From: Ypsolopha sequella
Taxonomy: Eukaryota > Arthropoda > Insecta > Lepidoptera > Ypsolophidae
Assembly (NCBI GenBank): GCA_934047225.1
Contig: OW203988.1
Coordinates: forward strand, 11,318,229 to 11,382,228
Direction: 5' to 3'
DNA: 64,000 bases
Shown: positions 44,001 through 59,000 of the stretch, piece by piece
Position numbering within the stretch: position 1 is the stretch's first letter
Layout of the letters: each line of letters starts with the position of its first letter
Position numbers and translations under genes: made by a program
The notes under the pieces: generated by a model
The model's input: only the letters and a program-made list of their open reading frames with translations
The model's database searches: none
What the model was told of the DNA's origin: nothing

Positions 44001-47000
44001 TGATTAAAATATTAAAATAATTAGTCTTACCACTACTGATATCAAAAATGGCACTTCAAAAAGTTAAGAGGATTAAAACAAAATTGAAAAACGTTTTAAA
44101 ACCGGAAACTGTTGCTGGCCTACTCGAAAACGTAGGCTTAGCTAAAAACCCCGAACGGAGGGGGTGTGTTCCGGCCCCTCTGTACCCAAGTGCTTGTGAA
44201 TGAAGCCTGAATACAATAAAAATTAAGGTTTTATGTTTTACAGTGAAATCCATCGCTTTGTACACTCTAAATTTCATTACTTATTAGAGTGCAATTAATC
44301 AGAAACAAACCTCAAGTACACAAATATTTTGAAAAAAAAAAATTGTCAGGATCACATAACACCCTCGTATTCTTAGCTAGCGTATCAAGATCAAGTAGTT
44401 AAAAAAATAACAGGTATGGTGGAGCAAATCGATGGTCCAGGATAATCATGTCGAGTTAGCAAGAGGTTGCAGGTTCGAATCCTGGCCAAAAGATTTTTTC
44501 AACATATTTGTTTACTTAAGCGTTGTTTCTGACTGATCTTTTTTTAGAAATAAATTTAATCTTTTTATTAATTACAGGATCAAGCTATACGGAACCAATT
44601 CAGTGGAGGTGGAAGTTAAGAGCTACTGGAAACTTTTTGTCGACGAAGTCTTCAATCCATTCTACCTGTTCCAAGTATTCTCTATAATCCTGTGGTCCCT
44701 GGATGAATACTATCAGTATGCTACCTGCGTCTTCATATTGTCAGCTGGTTCCTGCATGACGTCGTTGTACCAGACGAAAAAGGTAGTTTATATATATATC
44801 TAAATAAATAGCAGCGTTGTTCGCGTGGATCTCGTTTCTCCCGATACCGTGGGAATTTACTAAAATCCCTTAGAGGATGTCTACGTCTCACAAGGAATTC
44901 AAATTTTGTGCTCCTCGGTCCAGCCGTTTGGCCTGGTCGTTTGTAGACTAGTCAGTGTTCTTATATATTATAGATTGTCATTAGGTAAGAAAGGTGTAGA
45001 CATTTTCTTGAAACTAAGATGTTTATTTAATTGTTTCTAGTTCAACCTGTCCTAGCGGCATGGAAGTGTCTTTGGTTGAGACCTATATTTTACATAATTT
45101 ACAATATAATCAGTATCATTTAAACTTAAGTGACATCCCATACCATGGCAGGTATAACATTACCGAGATGTCGTTAAAATAATAAAAATTACAGCAAGTC
45201 CTTTACAGGTCCGGCTAGTACAGAGGACGCGCGTGAAGATAGCATAGGGTTACCATATGACAGGCATTTGCTGCATTTGACAGGCGTTTTTAGACTTAGA
45301 CAGGCGTGCGGCCGGCATTCATTTGAGACAGGCATTTTTAAATTCAGCAATTTTTTATTAAATCAAAATACCCCTCTTAATTGAGTTATGATTTAAATTG
45401 AAGTGTATTTCATTGCTTCGTTTTACCATAGACAGGCATTTTAGGCACCATTGACAAGACCGGCATCCCTCCATTTTGAAATGGTAACTCTACCTGCGCA
45501 ATATTCCCCCGTGCATTCCTTCTACGCCGAAGTTCCGAGAATATGCATTTGCGACGTCATCTGTGTATGACTTCACGTCTGTTTTCTGTACCGGTCCGGA
45601 CTACTAATAAAATTCGGTGTAGATGGTATCCTAAAGGAGGACATGTCTTACTTTGTCACAATTTATCCTCCCGTCCTCCCTCCACCTCAATTTTTTTAAA
45701 ACATTTTACACCGCTTAGTTAGCCCACAAGGCACAGTTTATTCATCTATTTCTCTTGAGTCGAATTGCGGTATCGCTGTCACGTTCACTCATTGGACTTA
45801 CGCATATTACAATGGTAAGACATTTAAATATCAAGAAAACTAAAGCATCCATCCATCCATCGGCCTAGTTCGTCCACTGCTGGACATAAGCCTTTCCAGG
45901 ACTTTGCCACTCCCAGCGGTCATCCTGGAAAAATTGCCCATACTCACACACGCTGGGCAGGCGGGGTGGTGAGCGCGGTGCCGGAACCCTCGCACCAGTG
46001 ACGCCGCTGCCCGTCACCGGTCTGTTCCATATAAGGCCCGGCTATTAGGGATGCATATACCGCCATCCATCGGTCCCAGGCATGGTGGGCCTCCTGGTTT
46101 TTTGCCTATGAGCTGTCCTCTTACTCTCCCCCGAATTACTTCGAGGGGGTCTCCAAGTAAGATGGTGGTACCACCACAGTCGAGCCCGGCATCAGCTCTG
46201 CCACATATATGTCAGGAAAAAGGATAAAAAAAGTATTTGTATTGTTTTATTTGACCATATCCTTTTTTAGAACTTCTCACTTTTTTGCTTTTGCTTTTAA
46301 TTTTTCCATCTAGCAACCCTAGATGTACTCGAATGTCTAAAATAAGCAGAAGATGAATTGCAGATGAGCAAACGTCTCCACGAAATGGCGGGATCGACCG
46401 CGAAGCACACAGTGAGCGTGGTGCGACCTTCCCGTGGCGGTAAAGAGGAATTCGTGGTAGCGGCCAATCGCTTGGTACCGGGCGATGTGTTGGTGCTGCC
46501 CCCGGCTGGGTGTATCATGCCGTGCGATGCCATGCTGCTGACTGGCACTTGCATTGTCAATGAAAGCATGCTTACAGGTCAGTATGTCATTTTAAAATTA
46601 GCATTTCACATTGTTAGCTAAGATCGTCAGTCAAAAGTGGAGTATGTGAGGATTTTAGAATACATGTAAGCTATAAAAAGAAAAGAATAGTAGATTATGC
46701 ACTAAGGGAATAAAGCAGTGTCTTATAGTGCGCGCCAATCTTTTAGTCGCCTCTGATTGAGTTACGAGTGCAAGCTTGCGCAGGTACAGTCAAGGAAACA
46801 ATAATATGAACGGTTGACTATTAAATGTTTACTATAAGTGGGAAAGTGTACTTGTTGTACCTACCTATTTAATATATATTAGTATTTTAGTGCAATCTTA
46901 ACAGTTTAATTAAAACAAATTAATATAAACACCATTTTCCTACATTGTCGCCTTAAAACGCTATAACGACCGCGAGGCATAACAACAACAATAAACTTTA

Positions 47001-50000
47001 ACAAACTAAATCAACAAATAAAGGCAACACAAACAGATTCAACGATTAACTTAACGAATCATAGAATTTTTTCCACGAACGTACTTTTCATGCAACGCGC
47101 GCGTGTGTAGTGTACGGACGTAGCACTAACACTAACGCATAGTGTTGACACCTGCCGAACGGCGAGCGGGGGGTGTGGTGCGGCATGCAGGCGGGTGTGC
47201 TCCGCGCCCTCGCTCCTGTAACGTCCCCCTGACACCGTAAAACGGCTAATGCGTCGATTCTTGGGGCTAGCTTCAGAAGCGACTAAAAGATTGGCGCGCA
47301 CTGTACGTTACGGGCGGCATATTGAACCCTGAGAGTTATATAGAGTCCTGAGTAAAGCGAGGGGTTCAAGCTGCCCAAGACAAAGACAGGCTTTATTCCA
47401 GAGGAGCATACTCTACTTTTCACACCTTCTGCGAGACAATAAAAAGCTCGACATTTTTTATCAACATTAATAATTCAATAAAATTCACTGATAATCACAG
47501 CACCAAACACCGTCTTTTGTTTCACATTCTTTGTAAACGCGTTTTTCTTTTTGTTGAATTCTGCTTATGGTGGCCAGTTCGATTTTCGAACAAACCTCTT
47601 TACAATCCCATATGGGCATTTGTTTTCCACGAGTTTCCACACGAATTTGACGTTCCAAATTTAAATCACTTTAATCCCTAGGGATTTTCATATAACTTTA
47701 TATCCCTTGAGATATAATGCCTTACTTTACGTTGAGGTTGCATGATATATAATTGGACATTGTCGAGCAGGTGGTGTGAAAAAATAATTATCTATATTTG
47801 AGAAGTTAATAATACATGGAAGGTTATTCAAGCTAAGTCTTGGTTTAAGAGCAGTCAAAGTTTGCTTTACTGTTAAGGACTAAAATTATAAATGTATTTG
47901 ATACCTATAGTGCATGAATAACTTATTCATTCATTCATAATTCATTCATTCATATTCCTTCATATTCATTCATTACCTCCAAGGTGAAGATGGTAATCTA
48001 GATCGTAGCTCGGATCCATCGGACTATTATTCGATTTAGAAAAGTAAACTATCTGCAACATTTTTAAACAAATATTTATTTTTGTAACAGAAAGAAGAAA
48101 TTACTTGAATCTCACTCAAACAAACACAAACATTAAAATACACAACACATACAGTCCCACAACGCTGGTTTTCAGCCTGTCCCTATGCATTCACAAAACA
48201 CAATCGGGTAAACTTTCTATTTTGTGACAGGTGAAAGTGTTCCCGTAATGAAAGGCCCTCCGAACGTCTCTAGCGAAGTGTACTCGACCGAGGTTCACAA
48301 GCGACATACGCTGTTCGCCGGCACCCACGTCATACAGACGAGGTTCTATGGGAATAATCAGGTGCGTATTGTTTTAGAGAGTTGGAGAATTTTATTCACT
48401 CCGTTCATAAGCACAAATTTCATTCCAATTTTATAAGGTCATTGTAGCTGATTTTGAAGGCTTTAATTTTAGTTTTAGTGCTGTCAAAACTAAAATTATT
48501 CCAATGTAATTTCACTCATGTTCTTTTAATTTAAGGGCCATTTTGCAATAAAGAAAATTTAGTTTTGACATAACTAAAACTAAAATTAAAGCCTTCAAAA
48601 TCGGCTATAATGTCTTAATTTGATCAACCGATATATATCTTTTTAATGCAAGGTACTGGCAGAATATCAGTGTCACAGATTATTCGGTGGCGTATGCTGA
48701 GCCAGCGCCCTTTCAGTCTCTATGTCAAAGATTGTCATTATTTTAAGGATTATAATGTATTTGTTATTTCTTAAGCTCTAAAAGTGTATTTTTTGTGTTT
48801 TTTTGTAAGAGGCTTTGAATAAAGTTTTTATCTATCTATCTATCTACTAAAATATTTTGGAAACGGATGTTCCACACACGTATATTATAGTTGTGGACTA
48901 CGTGCCAACTGTTTCACCGGTACAATTTCACCCAGCGGCCGTTTCACAACAACAGTGAACGCCGTTTCGTCGTTCTAAGAACGACATTCGCCTTGAAAAC
49001 GTTGAAATTGTATGAATGGAATAGTTGGCATGTAAGTCAACAACCAATAATATGTGACTGTAATATCCGTTTTCAAAATATGTTTAATTACAATGCCGTT
49101 ACAATAGGATCATCAAAATATCCCATTTCTTCACCACAAAATTGAAAACTCGTCCTTGGACCCTACTTTTTTTACCTATTGTAAATCTTAATATTTTCTA
49201 GGTTCTAGCAAAAGTGGTCCGAACGGGCTTTTACACGGCAAAAGGCGAGCTGATAAAGAGCATCCTGTTCCCCAAACCATTCGGGTTCCAGTTCTATAAA
49301 GACGCGGTCAAATTCGTCATATTCCTGTTCAGCATCGCGGCGGTTGGCATGGCCTACTCGATATGGCTCTACATGGAGAGAGGGGTACGTTTTGTTGCGT
49401 TCACGTATGCTTTTATCTAATCTGCTATTTGATTACCGGTGATTTCTGAGATATTTTCTCTGAATGTTGTGCTTTTTTAGGTTCTGAAAATGACTCGTGT
49501 CCGTTCAGTATACATTTTAAATCTTCTATAATAATTGACATAAAGATTCCATAACAAATGTATTTACTTTCTATGATAATTTTTATTTAATACAGGTATA
49601 AATGTACGGATTTGAATGAAGATAGAAATAAAAGTGAAAAATCGATTTATCAATATGTGTTTATATTATTGTTACATGCGGATTTAACACTCACGTTTGA
49701 TTGTTGTTGACTATATGCCATCCGTTTCACTGATAAAATTTCGGCATTATCGAGGCGAGTGTCGTTCTTAGGACGTATCTACTATCCCACCTCCATCGAC
49801 GACGCAACCAACGACGTTGAACGCCGCGTCGTCGTTCAAAGACCAACACTCGCCTTGATAATGCCGAAATATTATCGGTGAAACGGTTGGCATATAATCA
49901 ACAACAATCACACGTTAGTGTTAAAGCCGCATGTAAGAATAACTTAGTATGTCAGCTAACGCGAGTTTTAATTATATCGAGGGCTTCAAGCTGAAACGGC

Positions 50001-53000
50001 GTATCTACAAAAATATGAAGTAGCGACTAGTTATTTATAGATATTTTTTTCTTTAATTATTAAACGCCTTTTCAGGCGTAGACTTAGGCATAATAGTACC
50101 TTAGCCACTGGAGTAACCGTTACTGTTTCAGTACATCATAGAGTTAATAAATAATATAAATATGGAGATTCGCCCAAAAAAGTTAGAATTTTCCGAATTC
50201 AGAAAATCTGTAGATAAGCCTTTTCAGTTTGATGCCCTCGATATATATTTACTATATGTATTGTTTATTTTCATACAAAATATTAATTAAATATCCATAA
50301 CAAAAATTTGGTTCTGTTAAAAATGGACGAAAACAAACACTTGTACTGTTTCACAATTTAATTTATAGCAAAATTAACCCCAACTAGTTTTGCCTTATCG
50401 GCATTCTAAAGGGAATATCATAATAATTTAGTTATATATCCAACAAGCATTGTCTAAGAATGACAACAAAACCCAAACAAAAATGAGGGTAATTAAATAC
50501 AATTATACCAGTCAACAAGAGTTCGATGGGTAGTTTGTTACTTGGTGTTCTAATCAGATCATTTTCCCTTAAAGTGGGGAAATTTTACATTATATAAATA
50601 AATTCAAATAGCATTAATTTAAAAGTCTAGTCTAAAAATGTAAATATATTGTGTATGTGAATCTCAAATTAATGTACTAAAAGAATGTCAAGATAATTTA
50701 TCTAGTGAACAAGAAATGATGTAATAAAAGAAATGTCGAATAATTTATTATTAAGAAAAATAATTCAACAGTGGGGATCGGTGTTAAAAATAGTTGCTAA
50801 CGTCTATGTGCTAGACTTGATCCCATCGACAATCTCAATAATTACTCCGTACTGACTATGCGTATCGTTTCCAGAGTTCGATTGGCACAATACTGCTCCG
50901 TACATTGGACATCATAACTATAGTCGTGCCACCGGCTTTGCCCGCCGCTATGACAGCTGGGACCGTCAACAGTCAACAAAGATTGCGCCGACACAAGATC
51001 TATTGTCTATCACCGCCACGCATCAATGTGTGCGGGAAACTGCAAGTGATATGCTTTGACAAGGTACGCTAATACTATGAATTCGTTACTACTAATATAG
51101 TATAGTTTTATCTGTCAATCACATACTCATTTTTCGCAATTCGTCATACCGTCATAGTTAATACTAAACTATATAGGTACACTGGCACCCACGGGTCAGG
51201 CTATGCCTATATTGGGGCCACAGAATTATTTATTGTTTTCGGTTAAGACATTTCTTGGCGAAATAAACATTTTTGATTAAAAAAGAAAACACTGGAACAA
51301 AACTATTATGTTATCTATGCATTATTTGCATTCTAAATTTCATAAAAAGTTTGTGTTTTTTAAAGCTATTCTTCTTTTCACTTAATTAAAGCTGGCCATG
51401 GCGCCAAGCATAATAGAATCTTGAAAAACAATGTAATTTTTACCAAGCAGTACGCCAATATTTTCCAAATTACAATTAATCTTAAAACTATTAAACCATA
51501 GCAAAAGCTATGTTGCATCGCAGAAAGACGCGAAAGATAGCTAACAAGAGCCAGACATACACTGTGTTACTACAAAAGGGTGTTTAAGCGATGTTTAACT
51601 TTTGACAGTGTTTAAATCTGTTGCTGTCACTTTTTTACAATATGAAAGAAAAGGTGACAACAACAGATTTAAACACTGTCTAAAGTTAAACACCGTTTTG
51701 TAGTAACACCGACAGCGTCTATCTATCCTACTTGCGCTCTCACGCTAACCGTGTTTGTCAATGTGCGAGAGAGCAAGTATGATGGAAAGACACTGTATCT
51801 ACGGCTCGTGCTAGTCCCCTAGAAGTCATTGCTTTTCTCCTCTGTTGTGAAAGTTCCTGAATGAGACAATTAATTTCAGACGGGAACCCTCACGGAAGAT
51901 GGACTAGACCTCTACGCTGTCATCCCTCACTCCATGGAGTCGGGGGAGTCGTTCGGTCAATGCATCGTCGACGTCACAGCGTTACCCATGACCTGTCCAC
52001 TGATACAGGCATTGGCGTCTTGCCATTCACTCACTAGTATCGAGGGGAAGTTGACCGGCGACCCTCTGGATTTGAAGATGTTTGAGTTCACTAAATGGGT
52101 GAGTTGAATATCTAACAAGCATAATAATCAAGGCTCAGATTTGCACAAAACAATACCAAAAGCAGATACTAACCTCACACCACTTAACTTGCACTCCTTA
52201 GATAATTATACAATGAAATCTTAACTGATGAAAAAGAAAAAATCACTGCTTGGGAGCAAAAGTTTCGGACAGACACCGAAAAGATCTGTTACAGCACCTT
52301 TTCTCTTTCCTGAAATTAATGCTTTCATGATGGCTATACAAGATCAGGTTATAACTACACGCAATTACCAAAAACACACTATACGCCGACCCAACTTACC
52401 TACAGATCAGTGTCAACTCTGCCACAGTGCATCAGAAACTATACAACACATAACCAGCGCCTGTAAGTTCATCGCACAAACTGATTAAAGACACCGTCAT
52501 GACCAGGTTGCTGGAATTATTCATCAGATTATAATCAAATACAAACTTAATATTATTAGAGTGCATTACAAACTAGAAAAGATCAATCAGAAACAAACCC
52601 AAAGACAAGAATTTGAAAAAATTCCCCGGGTCAGGATTCGAACCTCTTGTTATCAAGACAAACTTATCCCTGAAAAAGTAGCATATTATAAGTATCAGCC
52701 ATCTATTATTTTAGATTTAGAAGATAAAAACTACAAAATACAGAACAATCACTATAATAGACCAGACATAACTATATTAGACAAAAACAAGAAAAGGGTC
52801 TACCTCATTGACATTGCCATCCCAAACACTCACAACTTGGCCAACACTCACTCCGAAAAGATCGCTAATTACACGGACTTGTCCATAGAAATAAAAACTC
52901 AATGGCATGTCAACACAGTCAGAACTACAATATACTTGCATAATATACTAAAATACTTGCAGAATTGTCCGTAAATTCCTATGACACGAATTGCCATTTT

Positions 53001-56000
53001 ACCACCTCTAGAAACATCTAAGAGAGAAAAAAAACAACATAATGATCATAATCCTTTATTTTCACCAAAAAGTATTTACATAATGTATTAAATTACTTAC
53101 ATAGCTTAGATAACTACAGCTGTAAACAGTAAACGTAAATGATCCTCCATGCTAGTTTAAAAAAACCATAATACGGCAGAATAGTGCTCATTCCCTACAC
53201 AAATCACATATAACAGGAGCTAAATAGTCCAGTTCAGGCCAGTACAGAAGGTGAAGATTTGATGCCATTTGATATTTCAAAACTAATATATTAAATTATG
53301 TTAAGGTGTGTTAATTTGAAAACCATTTCGAGATTTTGGTTTAATAAACCGTATTTTAGAAATTGTGTAGATGGTGAATATTTTTACTAAAAAGCTGCAA
53401 CTATTTGCCTTCGTGTGACATCACTTGAGAAATGGCTGTTTAGAAATGTATCCTTTGCTATCAGGATAAATTTATAAAAATTTGCTGCAGACTGATTTAC
53501 CAGATGGATGACTTTTTTTATTAGAAATCACACATGACAATCTGTATGTCTACAATTCTCAAGTGACGTCATAACCGACAATCCTTTAAAAAATCATAAA
53601 AACAATGGTTAATTTATATATCAAAAATATGAAAACTATGTCATGAAATGGAGTACATTCTTTGAAAAAAAAAAAACTTTTTGAAATTAAGCTGTGTGAA
53701 TCTACGTTTATTGATTAAATTGTTTAATAATTGTTAAAAGCAGGGGATTATACATCGACCTAAATATTTTATTGCCGCATTAACATCGTTGGATAGATAT
53801 TTCGCGCTTAAAATGCAAGAATTAAAATGGCGCCCAATTCGCAGTGCGCTAGTAGAAGCGCTGAGTATCAAATCATCATTACGGAAACATAGTTTGACAT
53901 ATTATACATACATAAACATAACTTAGTGACCTTCACTGTAAGGACCAAAATTTGCAGGCGAAAGTGCTACTATGCTGGTTTTTCCCTGCCCCACTCACTA
54001 CCGTGCTCGACTTATTTGCCGCGCACTATACCAATATGTACACCCTAGTATACTTGAGACAGCTGTAATAAATAATACTCAATTACTATTGTATTTTCCT
54101 CCAATACTCGAGAAAAAGAACATGCAAATTAAGTCTTCAGGTAAATAAAGCAACAAAAGAAAAACCCATGTATTTTTCCTGTCCGAACTAATCTGTATTC
54201 CACGACTATGTTCTTGAACCCAATGTAAATTATCGCTTTTATCTTACTTGTTTTATCTCAAGTGGTCTAAGGATTTAAGTTTAGAGCTGATGCCGGGCTC
54301 GACTGTGGAGGTACCACCATCTTACTTGGGGACCCCCTCGAAGTAATTCGGGGGAGAGTAAGAGAACAGCTCACAGGCAAAAACCAGGAGGCCCACCATG
54401 CCTGGGACTGATGGATGGCGGTATATCCATCCCTAATAGCCGGGCCTTATATGGAACAGACTGGTGACGGGCAGCGGCGTCACTGGTGCGAGGGTACCGG
54501 CACCGCGCTCACCAACCCGCCTGTCCAGCGTGTGTGAGTATGGGCAATTCTTCCACGATGACCGCCGGGAGTGGCAAAGTCCTGGAAAGGCTTATGTCCA
54601 GCAGTGGACGAACTAGGCTGATGGATGGATGGATGGTCTAAGGATCGTCTATTAGGAATGCCGGAAGTATTACGCGTCACAAAGATAACAACTTCTGTGA
54701 TATGATAAAATCAATTTGGATAGAATAGTCCATGGGCCAGCCAAAATGTCGGTATAATTTGGGGGTTCTTATTTTCCTTTTTACCGCGGCTAGGGAGGTT
54801 AGTATGGAGGTCATAAAACTATGATGGCCATCTCAAAGTGGTAGCTAATAGAAATGATGACGTCATGATTTTTTGTATGGATATTTTTTTTCTGTAACCT
54901 ATTGTTTGGGGTACAACTCATACGAAAGCGTAAGTTATTTGCCAATATGTTTATTTTGATTAAGAACTAGCTTTTGCCTGCGGCTTCGCTCGCGTGGTAT
55001 AGTTTAAAGTACAGCTTGGCGGTGATTTCATCAAAACCCCTTATAAGATGTTGATAAAATAAACGCCAAGCTGGTACTGTTGACCAGGTTCACTACGATG
55101 ATAATAAAGAAAACCGCATCCAAATCCGTTGAGTGGTTCTGGAGTTAAAACGGAACAGACAGACAGACAAAAATTGTAGTTTTGGCCAATTACGTTTAAA
55201 ATTTCGCAAACATATTAGTTTATATAGTTGTTTTATGTAATGTTATATACATAATAATATATATAAAATAAATAAAATAAAATAAAAAGACATTTATTTA
55301 ACACACCATTATGGACAAAGTAGTACAATGTTCTTAAACGTAAAGTTGTATGGCACTGTTAAAAAGGACGGTGACTCAGCATATGTTCCTATACCAAAGG
55401 CATTAGGAACGCTGTTATCCTGCCACCACCATTAAAAGAAAAAAAAAACATACTTAATTAACTTACTATTTACTTTAACCTAAACATATTCATATTCATA
55501 TATAAGTTGTCGTGTAAAAATATATGCTAAGTATGTTTTTTTTTATTGTCGTCTAGATCCTAGAAGAGCCCGGCACAGAGAACACTCGCTACGACAACCT
55601 CGCGCCAGCGGTCGTGAAGCCAGCTTCCACCAACGAGTCAGCTCTGCAGAACCTGGACGATCTCGACGATCCTCTTAGTATGGAGATTCCTTATGAGGTA
55701 AGTTATTCATTAACGGGACACCTGACGCTAGAACATCAACAGCACCAGGTTTTCAAGGATTCATTGGAAGAAACTATGTCTCTCCTCATATTGAAGAAAA
55801 TATATTTCATTTATCGATCTTTTATGTGGGAATTCCACCTATAAACAATGTATTAAGATTTATGCTTTTGTCAAAAAAAAAAAATATTTCCACCCTCTTT
55901 TTTTTGTTTTCAAACGTTCGTTTCAAAAACGCGGTTAAGAGATAAACTTTAATTTTTATAAAATAGGCAATCGAAATATGAAGGGATGTTACCTAAATCC

Positions 56001-59000
56001 AATATTTTTTTCCCTACAAAATATTTCAGTATTAGGTACACACCAATTTGTTGTTTCGCTGCGTGATCACTAGTATTACGCGTCCAAGAAAAAGAAGCCA
56101 AAGAGCCAACATATAATCGCCTCTATGAAAAGCAAATAAGGTCTTTGCCATTAGACTTATTGTGCTGGACGGGTAATTAAAAAAGTTGCAAGGGTATGCC
56201 ATCCTTTTAATATCATCGGTGAAAAGAGGGTGTACACCTCCAACAACCTCCTCGGGGGTATATGTCGTGATGACGTGTTTGTATATATCTAGGTTTGTGG
56301 GATAAAATCGTGGAAATGCTGGAATGACGTAAAATTCATCTTGATTGAATTTCATTCAAACATCCAGATTTACTTTTCTTTCTGCGTTTCTATACTGCAA
56401 TGATATAATGTTAATTAATAATAAAATTTACTATTTGCTGGTTTAAGAACGTTTATTACGCTCAGAGCGTTACCTAAAAATGAATATTATTACTATGATA
56501 GATTTAGCTAAAAGGTTTTTTGTGGATTTAAGTAATGGCCACTAATTGTTGTAAGCTATGCCAGTAAGATTACTTTTTAGTACCACTGATTAAAATGCAT
56601 ATTAAAAACCACAAAAACTATTATGTTACTTTGTTTTATTTTTCAAGCTATTATACAGCTTCTTAGCTTTCAAAATCAACCATTAAATATTGTAAATTCC
56701 TGCGATTTTAGAAACTATGAAATAAAAATTGCGCTGCGGACCTTAAGTGGCCAGTAACTATACGTTTTACCCTTCAATTACCCTCTTTCAAAATACGAAA
56801 AATATTATTTGTGCTCCTATACTTATTTAAGAACAAGCCCGAGTCAATTAGTATGAGAAGCCTACATTTTATTTTGCGTTTTTCACAAAAAGGTCATAAA
56901 GGACCTTAAATTGTTACTGATCTCTTACCGAGTATCCAGTATGAATTTGGCTCCTATATCAATAAAAGTCACTTTATCTAGTACGTCCAAGGAACGAGAA
57001 CGAACCCGTCAATAAACATCGAACAGATGTCCCTTTAAAAATAAGAAAACTATTTCGGTTAAAGCTAATTTAAGCTGCCCTTGAAAAGGTTATTTTGACG
57101 TCCGCCAGACTTCACAAAAAGCAAGGATGTCTGCCTGACTTAAATAGTTGGCAAATAAATATATGTGGCTTTAAAAATAGCGTATGTGCTTTTGTACTTA
57201 TTGCTAATGTTTGACAAATATACGATTTTATATTTATACAAATTATACAAACAATATACAAAAAACTATACAAACAGTCACTCTAGTTATATGGTATTAC
57301 TGTTAGTGATTCATATTTAATCTTTCATAGTAGTAACATATGTATTATATTATGGATTTGTGCAGCTTTTACTCGATCTAGGGATCGGTTTTGTCTTCGC
57401 GAACTTCCCGCCCCAAGACCTAAGGGTCTTCACCCTAAGGGGTGAAGGAAGCTATTTATGTATTTAATATGTTTTATTAGTATATTGTATTATATTATTT
57501 TACGTATGTTTATTTTGAGTATTTAAGTATTGTTTATTTATTGAATATAATTATATATGTATATTTGCATGTATTATTGCTTATCCATTAAATTTCTTTT
57601 TTTCTATTAAGTTTTCTGTTTTTAAAGATGTGCACAATTATTTGCCCACCATTCTCACTACCTTTTCACCACATTGTAGGTTGGCTGGAAGATTTTTTTT
57701 TAGAAATAAGCTTGCCCTTGTACAAATTTTTATTCATGTGTATGACTTTTTTGTGCAATAAAGAATAAAGAAGAATAAAGCAGCTCGCCGGCCCCGTTGG
57801 TAAAACTTGAATTCCCTAAAAATTTTGCAAATATTGTGGATGTGTGAATGGCAGCTTGTTTTTGTATAATGTGTAAGGTTAATTTAACATGTCGCTGTAT
57901 ATATGTACACTTTTTGTCACTATACCTGTTGCCCCTATCACTATTGATATGACAGTGACTGTGGTCAAAATTTTCCATAACCTTTTCCATTAACCTTTCA
58001 ATTGAGTTTCAAGTAGGTGATATTTTATTATTACATATGGCTTGAAAACTCGCGTGTGATTGTTGTTGACTATATGCCAACCGTTTCACCGATACAATTT
58101 CGGCATAATCAAGGCGAGTGTCGTTCTTAGGACGACGACGCGGCGTTCACCGTCGTTGTCAAACGTTTGACAACGACGGTGAACGCCGCGTCGTCGTCCT
58201 AAACATATACCTATACCATAGACGAAGTATTTCGTCCATGCCTATACATAAGCTTTATGTATACTAATATTCATGTGACGCAAGTTGTAGACCAAATCGA
58301 CAGTATGTATGTTTATATATTAATGTTTATAAAATACAAAATTAAAAGAATATGGAAAGACAAAATATTATTTATTAATAATAAATTAATGTAAATGTTT
58401 ATTTATTTATAGATTGGTTTGCTGCGAAGATTCCACTTCTCTTCATCCCAGCAATCGATGGGAGTGATCACCAGAGTTCTGGGTCAACCACAGATGGTGT
58501 ACTTCGTCAAAGGGGCTCCGGAAAAGGTAAAAAATAATATACAAATTACAAACATGTCAAAATGTGCTTTAGATTTTCAAATGCATGATGTTACTAGGGT
58601 AAGAAAACTTGCAAGTTCAAGTTCTCTCTCGCACATTGATAAACGCGATATGCGCAAGTAGGATAGATCGACGCTGTATCTCTGGCGCGTGCTAGCTACA
58701 CCGGTGTAAATAGACAGATAACCCTAACTCTTACAGTATAAACCAAAGATTTCAAAAGTAAAGATAAGCCCTCACCGTACTATGACAGCACCAAAATGTT
58801 TCCACCTTTAAATGGGTGACGCTCACCCGTTTGGAATCAGTGCTCATGTGAACACAGTGATAGTTGGACGCCTTAAGTGCACTTAAAGTTGATCATTTTA
58901 ACAACTTTAGTAGCCTGATCAGTTTGCTGACCGTAGGTAGACAGATTGCGCACTTATAAGTGTGCGCGCGTCGACATTATGTTAACGCACACATTAAAAA

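Noticed and set aside
44410..44500. A functional tRNA gene
   Set aside because: There is a B-box-like GGTTCGAATCC, but no cloverleaf with an acceptor stem could be drawn and the unit continues into a SINE tail.
52621..52650. A tRNA-like B box on the minus strand inside the LINE relic
   Set aside because: It is the SINE-derived insert already described, not an independent RNA gene.
56032..56355. 107-codon minus-strand frame in P5B intron 10
   Set aside because: No family recognised, and it adjoins a word shared with another dispersed repeat; treated as repeat-derived.
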